A stretch of 64,000 bases of DNA, taken from positions 62,001 through 126,000 of the forward strand of contig NTMA01000004.1 of the NCBI GenBank assembly GCA_002917075.1, written 5' to 3'. Numbering within the stretch: the stretch's first letter is position 1; each line of letters starts with the position of its first letter. Shown piece by piece: positions 9,590 through 19,534 of the stretch. Source of the DNA: Hawksworthiomyces lignivorus (lineage: Eukaryota > Ascomycota > Sordariomycetes > Ophiostomatales > Ophiostomataceae). The translations under genes and the position numbers were made by a program. The notes under the pieces were generated by a model, which saw only the letters and a list, made by a program, of their open reading frames with translations, was not told where the DNA came from and searched no databases.

Positions 9590-11885
9590 TCATGACGCCA
9601 AATCCTCCAACAGGGCCTCCAGCTCATCCCGCCGGAACGGGAGACTGAGCATCTCTGTGCCGAAAGCGTCCTTGCGGCTCACCACCATCTGATGGTCATG
9701 GAATCTGAAAAGACAAGTGTTAGAAAAACAAAGAGGAAGAGAAGGCAAGGGAGACGCAGGGGGCTAGAGAAAAAAACACCCACTCTTTCAGCAGCGTCCG
9801 GAACGCCATCTCGGAGCTGCAGATGAACTCCTCCACCGCTTTGTTGTAGAGCATCCGGTACTCGAGGGCGACAGACTCGGCGCCATCGTTGTCGCCACCA
9901 CCGCCGCCGCCGCCGCCGTAGTCGTCGTAGTCGTCATCATCATCGCCATCGAAGCCGTCACCGCCGCCCCTACCGCCCCTACCGCCGCCGCCACCGCCGC
10001 CTCCGCTGCCGTCGTCGGCCGCTAGGACTTCGCCGACCAGCAGCTGGAACAGGCTGCGGGCGTTCTCGGGCAAGCTGCGCAGGACAAAGGCGGCGCCGTC
10101 CTTGCCGCCGACGCGGCGGACGCGGCGGCCCAGAAGGGCGTGGACGTCGTCGACGGCGTCGAGCTGGGGGCCGGCCAGCGGGCGGAAGGTGGTGGCGTCG
10201 TGGAAGACGAAGCTCTGCAGGCTGCGGGCGGCGCCGTCCCACAGCAGGGCGAAGCCGGGCGTGTCGGCGGCGCACAGCAGGCGCACGCGGGGGTGGGCAG
10301 CCAGGCGGGCCAGGGTGGCCTGGACGGTGGGGCGGCGCAGGCTGGGCGCGTCGATGCCGTCGATGACGAGGGTGATGATTGACGCCAAGGAGCTTTTATT
10401 GCTGCTGCTGCTGCTGCTGCTGCTATCGCCGTCGAGCAGCTGCAGCAGCGCCCGCTCCGCCACGGCGCCGCCCGACGGCAGCTTGGGTGCGGCAGGACCC
10501 GTCGTCCCTGCCGCAGCAGCGGCCACCGCCAGCAGGATGTCTCGCAGCGTCGCAGCGGACGCGGACGCCGTGGCGCCCCCGGCCCCGGCGCCAGCGCCGC
10601 CAGCCACCGCCGCTCCGTTGACCATGACGATCTTGTGCGCGTCGTGGTCCCGGATGCCCCGGTGCAACGCCGTGGCAAAGGCGCGCAGCACGCGTTGTTT
10701 CGACCCATAGCCGTACAGGCAGACGCTGAAGCCCTGTGCCAACTCAAAGGCCCACTGCGCAAACGACTGCGCGTGCAGCTCCTCAAGGTAGGCAATCTCT
10801 TTCTCGTGGCGGTTGGCGCTGGCGCTGCCGCGCAGGCGGAAGTATTCGTCGTGCGTCAGCAGCCGCAGAGATGCAAGCGTGTTGTTTGACGTCTTGGTGG
10901 CCACGCCGGGTCGGTTCTGGAAGAAGTAGTGTTCGTAGGCCGGCAGGTCGCGGGGCGGCGAAGGCTCTCTGGCGGCCGCCGCTGCCGCAGCGTCCTTGCG
11001 CGGACGTCCTGGTCTCCGTTTTGGCGGCTGCTCTCCGCCAGGTTCTGTAGCTGCTGTTGTCGTATCCGGCCTCTTGATCTTGGGAGGCCGACCGCGCTTC
11101 CTAGGCGTGGCCACCACTGCTGGCTCGGGCTGACTGGGCTCGTCTTGTTGTTCTTCTGCTTGCTCGTCCTGCTCTTCATCTTGGTCCACTCCGTCTTCTT
11201 CGTCGTCCTCGTCCTCATCCTCGTCCTCGTCTGCGCCCAAAATCACATCGCCAAGAGCTTCTTCGTCTTCGTCGTCGTCGCCCGCCACGATGCGATCAAT
11301 CAGCGCCCGCGTGCTCTTGCGCTTTGCCGAGCGGTCGGCCAACGTGCGACGGGTGGGCGTGTCGATGGCACCGGCATGGCGGCCTCTAAAGCCATTGATG
11401 GCCTTTACAGGTGTCGAAAAGAGATCGGTCCGGCGTCGCTTGCTCGTTGGTGTGCTCTCGACCGGATCTGCCGTCTCTTCGACTTTCCTGATTTTTGGTG
11501 GCCTCCCACGCTTTCTCGGCGTTTGCACCGCTGGTGCCGCATCCTCTGCAGACATCGGGTTTTCAGTACGATCCTGACTCGCCCGGTGGCCATTCAGGCG
11601 GTGGCCGTCATCATCGTCAGGCACTTCATAGATTTGGTCGTAGTCTACATGCGGTGCGCTTTTTGACGGCCGGACGAGCTGTGTACGAGGTCGCTTCTTT
11701 GTTGGGGTGTCCAGCATTGCTGCCCCATCGTCGTCGTCGTCGTCATCGTTATAATCGTAGCCCGTTTTCTGTTCTGGCGATGACTGCCTTGCCTTCCTTG
11801 GTGTTGGCGTGGCTGCGCCATCTCTTGACTTTCTTGTCGCAGCGCCGTCATGGCTTCTCTTCTTCCTAGTTGCAACGCGAGCCAT
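9590..11885 (-). CDS. ORC2: Origin recognition complex subunit 2
   Basis: Two exons, complement of 9778-11885 and 9590-9704, intron 73 bp, 740 residues. Orc2 is a core subunit of the ORC that binds origins and loads MCM helicase. The ORC2 core starts near residue 317 (EHYFFQNRPG), includes the degenerate P-loop region GYGSKQ (392-397) and a Walker-B-like VIDGID (507-512), and ends in a winged helix (EYRMLYNKAVEEFICSSE). The second exon supplies the typical ending with HDHQMVVSRKDAFGTEML. To keep frame the donor must be the GT at 9776-9777, giving codon GTA across the junction; a nearer GT would create a stop. The N-terminal 300 residues are disordered and acidic with three AT-hook cores (near 126-131, 264-269, 291-296). 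A Gly/Asp-rich insert at about 623-670 interrupts the C-terminal part, and runs of Ala/Gly and Ser interrupt the ATPase-like domain. Divergent from GEP4. Confidence 0.93.
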
Positions 11886-12330
11886 TGTGAGAAATGGCTA
11901 AGCACAAGTATCAGAGCTTCGGTATCATCTCATTTTTGCAGCGTCTAATTTAGAGTTTTGATGCGAACTGAAAGGGAATGAAGCAAACGAGGTGCGGTTT
12001 GCACGTATTTCAGCCTCGACGATCGCGATCGCAAGACGTTCAAAAAACGCGTCCAGATCGCGATTTAGCTGGCGGCTAGTTTAATGGTTCCTGAGGGCCC
12101 ACTTTAAATTTCTGAAGCGGCAGAGAGCTGTTGCCCGCTAAAGAGCCTTGGACAAGGCCACTATCACATGCGCTAAAAAAGCTCACAGCTTCAACCGCAA
12201 CGTTAGCCAGACTCGAGTCAAAGCTTCAAACGTAGCGCTCCATCTCGACCGTCTCTTCCAACACAGCTCATCCAGCTGAAACTTTTGTTCACTATCTGCT
12301 GCACCCTGGTGCTATTTGAGCAGAGACACA
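11886..12330. promoter_or_regulatory. Divergent ORC2/GEP4 promoter with MluI cell-cycle box
   Basis: 445 bp between divergent start codons. It contains one ACGCGT (12047-12052), the MCB element bound by MBF-type (Swi6/Mbp1/Res) factors that drive G1/S transcription of replication genes, which suits ORC2. Two copies of the palindromic octamer ATCGCGAT (12022-12029 and 12057-12064) flank it; the first lies in a 12-bp perfect palindrome at 12020-12031. The MCB reading is established for yeasts; its use here is inference. Confidence 0.5.
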
Positions 12331-13166
12331 ATGAATCTGAACTTGTCTGCTTCTGTCAACGTCTTCCGCCTGCTTGCCCGGCCCTCTCTATGTCTCCCCC
12401 ACAGCGTCGTGCCGACGTTTAACGATCTTCCTATCCCCTTGGACAGTGCCTTTCCTGCCCGTTCCAATGGCAAACACCCGGAGATCAAGGCTATAGTCTT
12501 AGATAAAGATGACTGCTTTGCTTACCCAGAGAGCTCAGAAATCTTTCCAGCGTACAAGGTGTGCAACACGACGGACCGATTATAATGTATGTATCTGCAG
12601 TAGTATTCTCTCTTTCTAACTGTATATCTGCCATCCCTCAGGAGCACTTTGAGAGACTTCGCCAAGAATATCCTGGGCGCCGGCTTCTCATCGTTTCCAA
12701 TACGGCTGGCGCCTTGAGTCACGATACCGATCGGTCGCTGGCTGCAGCAGTGGAGAAGGCGACCGGCGTGTCCGTACTGCCGCATCAGACGAAGAAGCCT
12801 GGCTGCAGTGACGAGATCCTGGCCTACTTCCGAGAGCACCCAGAGACGGGCGTGACAGGAGCGCACGAAATTGCTGTCGTCGGTGACCGGCTGACTACCG
12901 ACATGATGCTAGCCAACAGTATGGGCAGCTGGGGTCTGTGGGTGCGAAAGGGTGTCGTGCCTCTTGAGGAGAAGAGCATAGTACGTCTCACGCAGATCTT
13001 CTGTGCATATCGCATATTCCTACCTTTTTTTTCCTTTTTCATTTCTTTTTATAGTGGACGAGCATTTGCTGACCGTACCAAGTTTGCTCGTATCGAACAG
13101 AGAGTAGCAGACGTTCTCGCGGCTCGTGGGTTCGCGCCTTCATTACCTCAGAGTCCGTTTGAGTAG
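12331..13166 (+). CDS. GEP4: Mitochondrial phosphatidylglycerophosphatase Gep4 (HAD family)
   Basis: Three exons: 12331-12558, 12642-12980, 13083-13166; introns 83 and 102 bp; 216 residues (yeast Gep4 is 185). It dephosphorylates phosphatidylglycerol phosphate in the mitochondrial inner membrane on the way to cardiolipin. HAD motif I is LDKDDC with Asp58 and Asp60; motif II region is IVSNTAG (93-99); Lys127/128 lie in QTKKPGC; motif IV is GDRLTTD (157-163) followed by MMLAN. The first exon ends at AAG before GTGTGC. For the last intron I chose the acceptor at 13081-13082, which joins PLEEKSI to FARIEQRV in frame. The nearer TATAG acceptor at about 13054 does not keep frame with the GTACGT donor. 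The start is the ATG at 12331; the N-terminus is hydrophobic/basic and could be a mitochondrial presequence. Confidence 0.9.
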
Positions 13167-13936
13167 GTCCGGCTAGTGAAACGCGATGGAAATTTTTAGC
13201 CAAGACCGAACCTACTCATTCACACGAAGTGAATTTCGAGTCAGCGCGACAATTCAGTCTTTGCTCTACTAGTCGCTCTGCTCATATCTGTCTCTGCTGA
13301 GAGATATATCCCTAGAGCTGCACTGCCGCTGCAAGTTCGGATGAAGCCGTTGCGTCATCACTATAGGCCATGATGTCTAAAGGCATCACGCGCTCTATAG
13401 GGATACCAGAGAGCTCACTGCAAACAGCAGCTTGCCATTCTTGGCTCCCTACTCTATATCAAGCCCTCGTCACTAAACCTATTTTGACTACCTTGGTTTT
13501 CAACATAGAACACAAGGATCAACAGGATGACCCAAGAGACTTTCATTATTTTTTGAAGAATCTACTTAGCTAGTAGAACACAACTTTAATAGTTTTTCAT
13601 GATCTTTTATCAATCTGTCGTAATAGAGGCAGCTGGTTCAGAATAAAGCTCATTATTCCGCTCTTATTTTTCTTCTTTCTTTTTCGCTATCTTTTCATAC
13701 AAGGTCATCTTTCCGCTTGCTTCAAACCAAGGAAAGGATATGCTCAGAAAGGAAAGAGCGAGTGTACCTAGTACTTTCCTATCTTGTCTGGGATCGAGCT
13801 CTCACGACAGCTCTCAAGCTTTAGTGTCTTTCTTTCTTTTTCTTTCCATTTTTTCTTAATATCGCTATCTTAAATTTCATATTTCTATTAAAGATTCCTG
13901 CTTCTCACTACACCGAAGGTCTAACGCAAATTCAAT
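13167..13936. other. Gene-free region
   Basis: 770 bp between GEP4 and the SANT-like gene on the same strand. It is AT-rich in the second half with T/C tracts (about 13660-13880) that fit the promoter and leader of the downstream gene. No gene seen; a 67-residue open frame at 13370-13573 has no recognisable features. Confidence 0.5.
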
Positions 13937-15017
13937 ATGGGCGGGAAGGTCTGGTCCGAGGAAGAAGAGAGGGTCTTTTGGACCGAGATTGTCCCGACTT
14001 CCAACAAGCGTCATCTCCTCACCAAGCCGTACTCAAACGATGCAAAGGGCTGGGATGTCCTTCGTCAGATCATGCAGAGGACTATGGGTCGCCGTGCCCG
14101 CCGCAAGTATACATCATTAATGCTCTGTGAGTTTTGTTCATTTCTTGGTGCACGATCCTCGTTCTTCTCGGTCTTCGACTGATGGTTCGCAGATGAGCAT
14201 TTCTTCCAAAACTCGGTCTTAGAACGCTTCTCACCCAACGCTGCCCAATTTGTACGAGAGTACATCAACAATGAGCGTATGTAGCATTCTTTTGATTATT
14301 TTACTTATATTCTACTAGCATGCATTCCAATTTTTTTTTTTGGTCTGTATTTTGATCCTGTACTCGAACAGTTCGTTTTATTAAAATACGCCATTTCCTA
14401 ACTGCTGTATGATTAAAGGTATCGCCACTGGCCAGGCCCCTAGCCAGAGGAGCCGTTCACTTCAACGTTTTGTGCAGCGCGGCTCTGGAAGTGGACGACG
14501 TCCCAAAAACAGAAGCATTTTCCAAGACCAGGTACAGAGCCAGGCCCAGAACCAGACTCAAAGCCAGAGCCGGAGCGAAAGCCAAAGCCAGATCCAAGGC
14601 CAAGAATCCTGTCAAAATCACAACCTCTTGAACCGACCGCATGTTTGTACAAACTGCGGATGGGACGATGGATTGGCCGAACAGAAGCAAATCCAATGGA
14701 ACAGCAGCAACAATACTAATTCTGGTTGGAGCTGCGTTAATGATATGAATGACGATGCTCTTCCTCAAACGTATTCGCCGTCATCATTATTTGTGCCGCA
14801 GGATGAATTTTCGCTGCGTCTCCCCGCGATGCCACTGTATCAGGACGAGGTCTCAGCACTCTGCGAGCCCGATTTCGATATCGTCCATGCACAGAACAGC
14901 GACGAGGGTTTACAACAGCCGTCCGCCAACGACAGCTATGGCACCAATGACTATATGCAGGATATCTTGATACAGCCAGAGCAAGAGGAAGCGTACATGG
15001 GGCAATGGTTTGAATGA
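13937..15017 (+). CDS. Unrecognised SANT-like protein with Gln/Ser-rich tail
   Basis: Three exons: 13937-14126, 14193-14276, 14419-15017; introns 66 and 142 bp; 290 residues. I do not recognise a named family. Residues 1-90 look like a small Myb/SANT-type or trihelix-type fold: VWSEEEERVFWTEIV, then KGWDVLRQIMQ, then a basic RRARRKYTS stretch and a helix EHFFQNSVLERF. This is the arrangement seen in many uncharacterised fungal nuclear proteins. Residues at about 125-155 are a QSQ/QNQ/SES repeat, and the rest is acidic with a possible CTNCGW motif. Splicing is supported because both junctions are phase 1 and restore the frame (TAT at the first, CGT at the second). DNA binding is inference. The second intron could hold an alternative acceptor at about 14370, but that frame stops within 14 codons. 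Confidence 0.7.
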
Positions 15018-15572
15018 AGAGGGGAATAGGAGGCAATTTCTCTTTTATGATTTTGGTGACAGGTTCTTTTGCGTGGGACAGGAGTTGCATTGAATGCCCA
15101 TTTTTGTTTCTCGCAGATTTCGTCTCAGCTTTGTCTATGATATACTACAATTTAGCTGCCTATTGTGGATGTGGCCAACAACCTTAGCAGCAGACTAATA
15201 GCAATGCAATATTTATTGGGCAGAAGTAAGGCTTAGTGCTGAGCTCAGGAATCTACGATGAAGAGGGAAACAGTCTGCGTAGAAATGCTACAGCAGGATG
15301 CTCCATTTACCACATTGAACCCAAGGCTGTCAACTCGAGTGATTTCTGTTGTGTCTTCCTTAGCCTTATTATCGCGATAGGCAAAATGGTAGAAACTGTC
15401 CTTACCATCGCAGAACAGCAACGACTATTTTCCCGGATATAAAGACCTAAGTGGACCTTTGGCTCAGAGACACGCCCCGAATTGCCAATATCGTCTTCCA
15501 ATGCAAGTCACACATCAAACATAGCCTCCACATAAGCCCGAGGAACACGGTAAAAAGGAAGAATTTGCACCA
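15018..15572. other. Gene-free region
   Basis: 555 bp between the SANT-like gene and cutC, same strand. It holds the 3' UTR of the first and the promoter of the second. No convincing frame, RNA or repeat. Confidence 0.5.
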
Positions 15573-16436
15573 ATGGCTCCGACTTTTGAAATCCCCGTAT
15601 TCTCTCCTGCGGCCGCCCGCGCCGCCGTCGCCAGCGGTGCCACGCGCCTCGAGCTTAACAGGGCCGGCTCGTACGCCGCGGGCGGCCTGACACCGACGCT
15701 GGCCGAGGTGGAAGAGGTGGCGACAGACCTGTCAGCGGCGACACCAGCTGTGCCGATCCGCGTCATGATCCGGCCGCGGGGGCCGCCACCGCCGCAACCC
15801 GCCCAGGATGGACCGACAGAACCCGATTTCATCTATGCCGACGAGGAGTTCCGCCAGATGCAGGTGGCCGTCGATGAATTCGTCGCCAGCGGTCTCCTAC
15901 GCGCGGCGCGTGGCGACGGGTTCGTGTTTGGCATCCTGAAGCAGGACGGCGGCGGCAGCCTGGGCGTCGACACCGCGCGCTGCCGGCAGCTCGTGGACGC
16001 GGCGCGGCCCCTGGCCTGCGTGTTCCACCGCGCGTTCGACCCGGTCGTGGCAGCGACAGAACAAGGCGGCGGCGACGCGCTGGCCGTGCTGCGCAGCTGC
16101 GGCTTCGCGGGCGTGCTGACGGCCGGCGGCACGAGCGCCAGCGGCGCGGCCGACCATCTGGACACGCTGCGGCAGCTGGCGCAGAGCCGCACTGGCATCG
16201 AGATCATCGTCGGCGGTGGTGTTCGGAGTCGGAACCTGGCCGCCCTGGCGCGGGCCGTCCTGACGTCACCAACGTCAGCGGCACCCAAGGAGCAGGAGCA
16301 GCTCCGTTCCTCGTCAGTGGCGTTCCATTCGTCCTGCCTGGATGGCGCAGCGGCCATAGCGAAAGGCGCAGCGGGGGAACTGGTCGACGAGCAAGAGGTG
16401 GGCAGAATACGAACAATATTGGAGAACCTGAATTGA
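15573..16436 (+). CDS. cutC: CutC family protein (copper homeostasis)
   Basis: Intronless, 287 residues, start at the ATG preceded by CACCA. CutC proteins are TIM-barrel proteins linked to copper tolerance in bacteria; the biochemical role in fungi is unproven. Family features in order: FEIPVFSP with SGATRLELN (residues 21-29), GGLTPT (37-42), VPIRVMIRPRG (60-70), FVFGILKQDG (118-126), VFHRAFD (150-156), GVLTAGG (180-186) and IEIIVGGGV (209-217), ending with VAFHSSCLDG. The loop after RPRG carries a Pro-rich insert (PPPPQPAQDG) where bacterial proteins have a short Gly/Asp turn. The gene is GC-rich. Convergent with the acidic gene 186 bp downstream. Confidence 0.9.
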   Translation: MAPTFEIPVFSPAAARAAVASGATRLELNRAGSYAAGGLTPTLAEVEEVATDLSAATPAVPIRVMIRPRGPPPPQPAQDGPTEPDFIYADEEFRQMQVAVDEFVASGLLRAARGDGFVFGILKQDGGGSLGVDTARCRQLVDAARPLACVFHRAFDPVVAATEQGGGDALAVLRSCGFAGVLTAGGTSASGAADHLDTLRQLAQSRTGIEIIVGGGVRSRNLAALARAVLTSPTSAAPKEQEQLRSSSVAFHSSCLDGAAAIAKGAAGELVDEQEVGRIRTILENLN

Positions 16437-16622
16437 GTATATTTTGCTTTTACTTCTGAGGGGAGATTAATAACCTAAACGGTAAACTAGAGCCCAATAG
16501 AATCTGATATACCAAAACAGGGAATGGCGATTATGAAAGCATGAGTGAGGATCTCTATATTTCCGTCCTCTGATATACACATATTGCAAAAAGTCAAAGG
16601 CGCCATTCATTTTTCAACATTA

Positions 16623-17153
16623 TTAAGCCCCCGGCCGTGGCCGGCCCCGTCTCCTGTATGTTGTGCGAGTGTCTTCGGGCCCATCAGGCCCTGGGCTGTT
16701 GTCTCCTTTGGCATTCTCGTCGGCCTTGTCGTTGTTGCGACGGTACCGGTATAGCCTGTGTCCGTAGCGAACACCTCCGTATTCTTCGTCCTCGCTGTCG
16801 TCCTCTTCATCATCGTCGTCGTCGTCAAACTGCCCCTCTTCCGACTCGCTGCAGCCCTCGTCGCTGCTGTCATCATAGTCGCTGTCTTCGTCTTCACAAT
16901 ACCAGTCTTCATCACCAGCATGGTCATCGTAGCCATTGTAGTGTCCGTCCACGCTCTGGCCATCTTCGCCATCCTCCGCGTCGCTCTCGCCTTCGCTGCT
17001 GTCGCTATGGCGGCTCTGCTTGTGTCCTCTGCCACACATTTCCTCAAACCCTTCCCCAATTTTATTGTGCATGCTCCCAGACGCCCGCCCTGTCACTGCC
17101 GGCGTGGAGTAGGAGGGATCATCGTAATGTACAATCTTTCCTGCAACTACCAT
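16623..17153 (-). CDS. Small acidic hypothetical protein
   Basis: Open frame of 176 residues from an ATG at 17151-17153. No family recognised. Residues 50-135 are Asp/Glu/Ser-rich, with almost continuous acidic runs. The C-terminus is basic and ends RRRGRPRPGA, reminiscent of an AT-hook core. The first 45 residues (VHYDDPSYSTPAV, HNKIGEGFEEMC) look less biased and could be a small conserved part. GC content rises sharply over this frame compared with flanks, which supports coding. Two other frames are open over the same bases because of the repeat-like composition, so the frame is likely but not certain. A first exon upstream cannot be excluded. Confidence 0.5.
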   Translation of the reverse strand: MVVAGKIVHYDDPSYSTPAVTGRASGSMHNKIGEGFEEMCGRGHKQSRHSDSSEGESDAEDGEDGQSVDGHYNGYDDHAGDEDWYCEDEDSDYDDSSDEGCSESEEGQFDDDDDDEEDDSEDEEYGGVRYGHRLYRYRRNNDKADENAKGDNSPGPDGPEDTRTTYRRRGRPRPGA

Positions 17154-18539
17154 ATTGGCTCGCCCTCCGCTACCTGCTAACTGTCTGTACTAGTGAGGAA
17201 TAGGGCAAGCAACGCCAGTGTTCTCTGTAAACCAACTGTTGGTGGTGATAAGCTTTCTATCTAAACTGCTAGACTTGGCAACATTTTTGGATCTTCTATT
17301 GTCTCTGGAATAAAGTGCTGTCAGGACACATATAAGACAGGGAAATGAATAGGAACGTGTTTCTTTGAAGGAGAAGTATATTAAAGCGGCGTATTGCCAA
17401 ATTCTCTAATGGTTCGATTTATCAATTCATAAAAGGTGTCGCATGCCATGGGACCCCCAGAAGATTTTATAGACAACCGGGAGACAAACTCTCCTCTCCT
17501 GACCTCTGCGCCATTGCACAGCAACAACCTGTTCAGGATCGAGATGCGATAAAGAAAAAGAAGGCAAGCAATAGATTCTTCACGCCATGTCTACAATTGG
17601 AACGCACGGTAAACCATTGCAGGATGGTGATGTGGAACACTCGGTTGCCAAACGGGTCACATAAGGCGATAGCGATCACAGAGAGGGTGTCCTCGGGGAG
17701 AAGCCTGGAGCAGGCTGACAAGATGCCAGGCTTGGCTGTTGCAGTGGAAAGACAATCCTAAAAATATATGAGCCACTCTAGCTGGGCAAAATATATTTGG
17801 ACCAATAATGGTGGTTGAATAGGCAACCTTCACTTTTTGTAAGATACGCCCAGAGAGCCGCACACGTTATGCCGGGCACCCAGGCACAATCGAACAGCTA
17901 CGAAAATGTCCGGGATTTCATGCAGATCATGAGTGCCTCGATGCATCCCCAGGATTGTATGAGATTATCGTCTATTGGTAGAATTGGAGCCAAGATATGG
18001 AATATTCGGCGTAACAGAGCCTCATGAATTTTATTTAACAACTTGCGAAAGAAGGCAAAACGGTTCGCCACATAGGCTGCCTTGCCCATTCCCAGCCTTG
18101 TGTCTGTCGAAAGGGAGCTGTCTCACCGCCACAAACCGAAGCGGAAGACTGTGCTGAGAAGGCGATGCTGATTTCCAATGTTCTTCAGCGGCTAAGCTGT
18201 GCCCAATAATTACTGCATGGAGATTTTTTTGATTTATTTTTTTCTTGTTCTTGGCCAGCCACAAGATTCGCTTCATCACAAATCAGTCAGACTGGTCTCG
18301 AGGTGTCAGTTGTCCACTTGAGCGAAAACGCTGATGGAGAGGATGTTCGCAAAGGCGAACCGGACCTTTGCCATGGCCGTAGCAGGTTGAGCGTAGTCGT
18401 AGCAAGCTGGGCAGCGCGTCGCAGGCGACAAGTGCAGCTTCAAACTATCGATGCAGGTCTTGGCCTGCTTCTGTTTTGCCTCAGAGGAAATTTCTTTTCT
18501 GGGGTTCGCCCCATGCTTCTCTTTGTCCGCCGGGCTGGC
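17154..18539. other. Gene-free region
   Basis: About 1.4 kb between the acidic gene (start side) and the 3' end of the RRM-like gene. Only frames below 85 residues, none recognisable. No RNA gene or notable repeat. Confidence 0.5.
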
Positions 18540-19534
18540 TCACCGCTCATCTCCTCGCGCGCCAGGGTCCATTTTGGCGTCGCTGAGGCTGCCGCTGGGG
18601 CCGCCGCTGCTGTTCTTATGCCGCAGCAGGGAGATGACAGATTTGCCCGCCAGCGCTCGCCGCTCTTTGCGCTCCTGGATGCGGGCGATGGTCGCCTCGC
18701 GCGAGCCTGCCGCCGGCTGGCCGTCCTCGGCGGCGCGGCTGCGCCGCCGCCAGTCGCAGAGCGCGTCCCACGAGGCGCTCTCGGGCACGACCGTCCGGAG
18801 GGCGTTGTACGCAAACGTCTCCCTGTAGTCCGGGGCGCGCCCCATGGCGTCGGGCGGCGGCACGACCGGCGAGTCCTTGGGCCAGGACCCGTGCAGCGGC
18901 GAGTTGCGCACCATGTTCCGGTGGTGGTAGTCCTGGCTGGGGAACACGCTCAGCACAAACGACCGGTGCGCGATGTGGTCCGTCTGGCGCCGCGCCGGGG
19001 GAGGAGGCGGGAGAGAGGAGGTAGTAGTGGTAGTGGTGGCCGCAGCGGCGGCGGTCTCGATGGGCTCGACGGTCGTCGCAACGCGCGGATTGCCCCACGG
19101 CTGCGCGGTCTGGAAGGTCTCGGAGAGGAATTCGTACTGGATGGGGCTGCGCTGGATCAGCGTCGACGCCATGGAGGCGCTAGAGGCGATCGCGATAAAT
19201 GCGCCGTTGCCCTGAAGAAATAGAGACGAGTTTAGCTAAGCTGTCGAAAGACTATATATATATATATATTTGGTGGCAAGCAGAGAACAAGGGTTGTCTC
19301 GCAGGAATAAGGAAAGAAGGGACGCACTGCCATCTTCTTAAACATGTCCGTCTTTCCGTAGCGCTCGAGCACCCGCAAGACGGACCGCCGCTCCGACAAC
19401 GAAGCGGGCGGCGGCCGGACATGGATAAAGAGCGAGCGCTGCGCAAGGCTCTCCGAGGTTGGGGAGGCCGCTGCGGCCGTGCCAGCATTGCGGCCAACAA
19501 AGGACGCCGCAGTTGAACGTCCGAATGCTGCCAT
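18540..19534 (-). CDS. RRM-like, probably mitochondrial protein of unknown function
   Basis: Two exons, complement of 19328-19534 and 18540-19211; intron 116 bp, phase 0; 292 residues. The N-terminus (residues 1-30) is Ala/Ser/Arg-rich with no acidic residue before 28, a plausible mitochondrial presequence. Residues 33-90 read like a split RRM-type alpha/beta fold: SLFIHVRPPPA, then SERRSVLRVLERYGKTDMFKKM, then across the splice site GAFIAIASSAS and the helix STLIQRSPIQYEF. A Pro/Thr linker follows and then a basic C-terminal part. I recall similar uncharacterised proteins across ascomycetes but cannot name one. A role in mitochondrial RNA or ribosome biology is inference. The intron contains a (TA)n run at about 19253-19269. 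The donor is GTGCGT and the acceptor TTCAG. Confidence 0.72.
19253..19269. repeat. TA dinucleotide microsatellite in an intron
   Basis: A run of alternating T and A inside the only intron of the RRM-like gene. Length is probably polymorphic; no function is suggested. Confidence 0.8.

Noticed and set aside
18303..19223. 306-codon plus-strand frame over the RRM-like gene
   Set aside because: Arg/Gly/Val-rich antisense shadow. The spliced minus-strand gene explains the region better.
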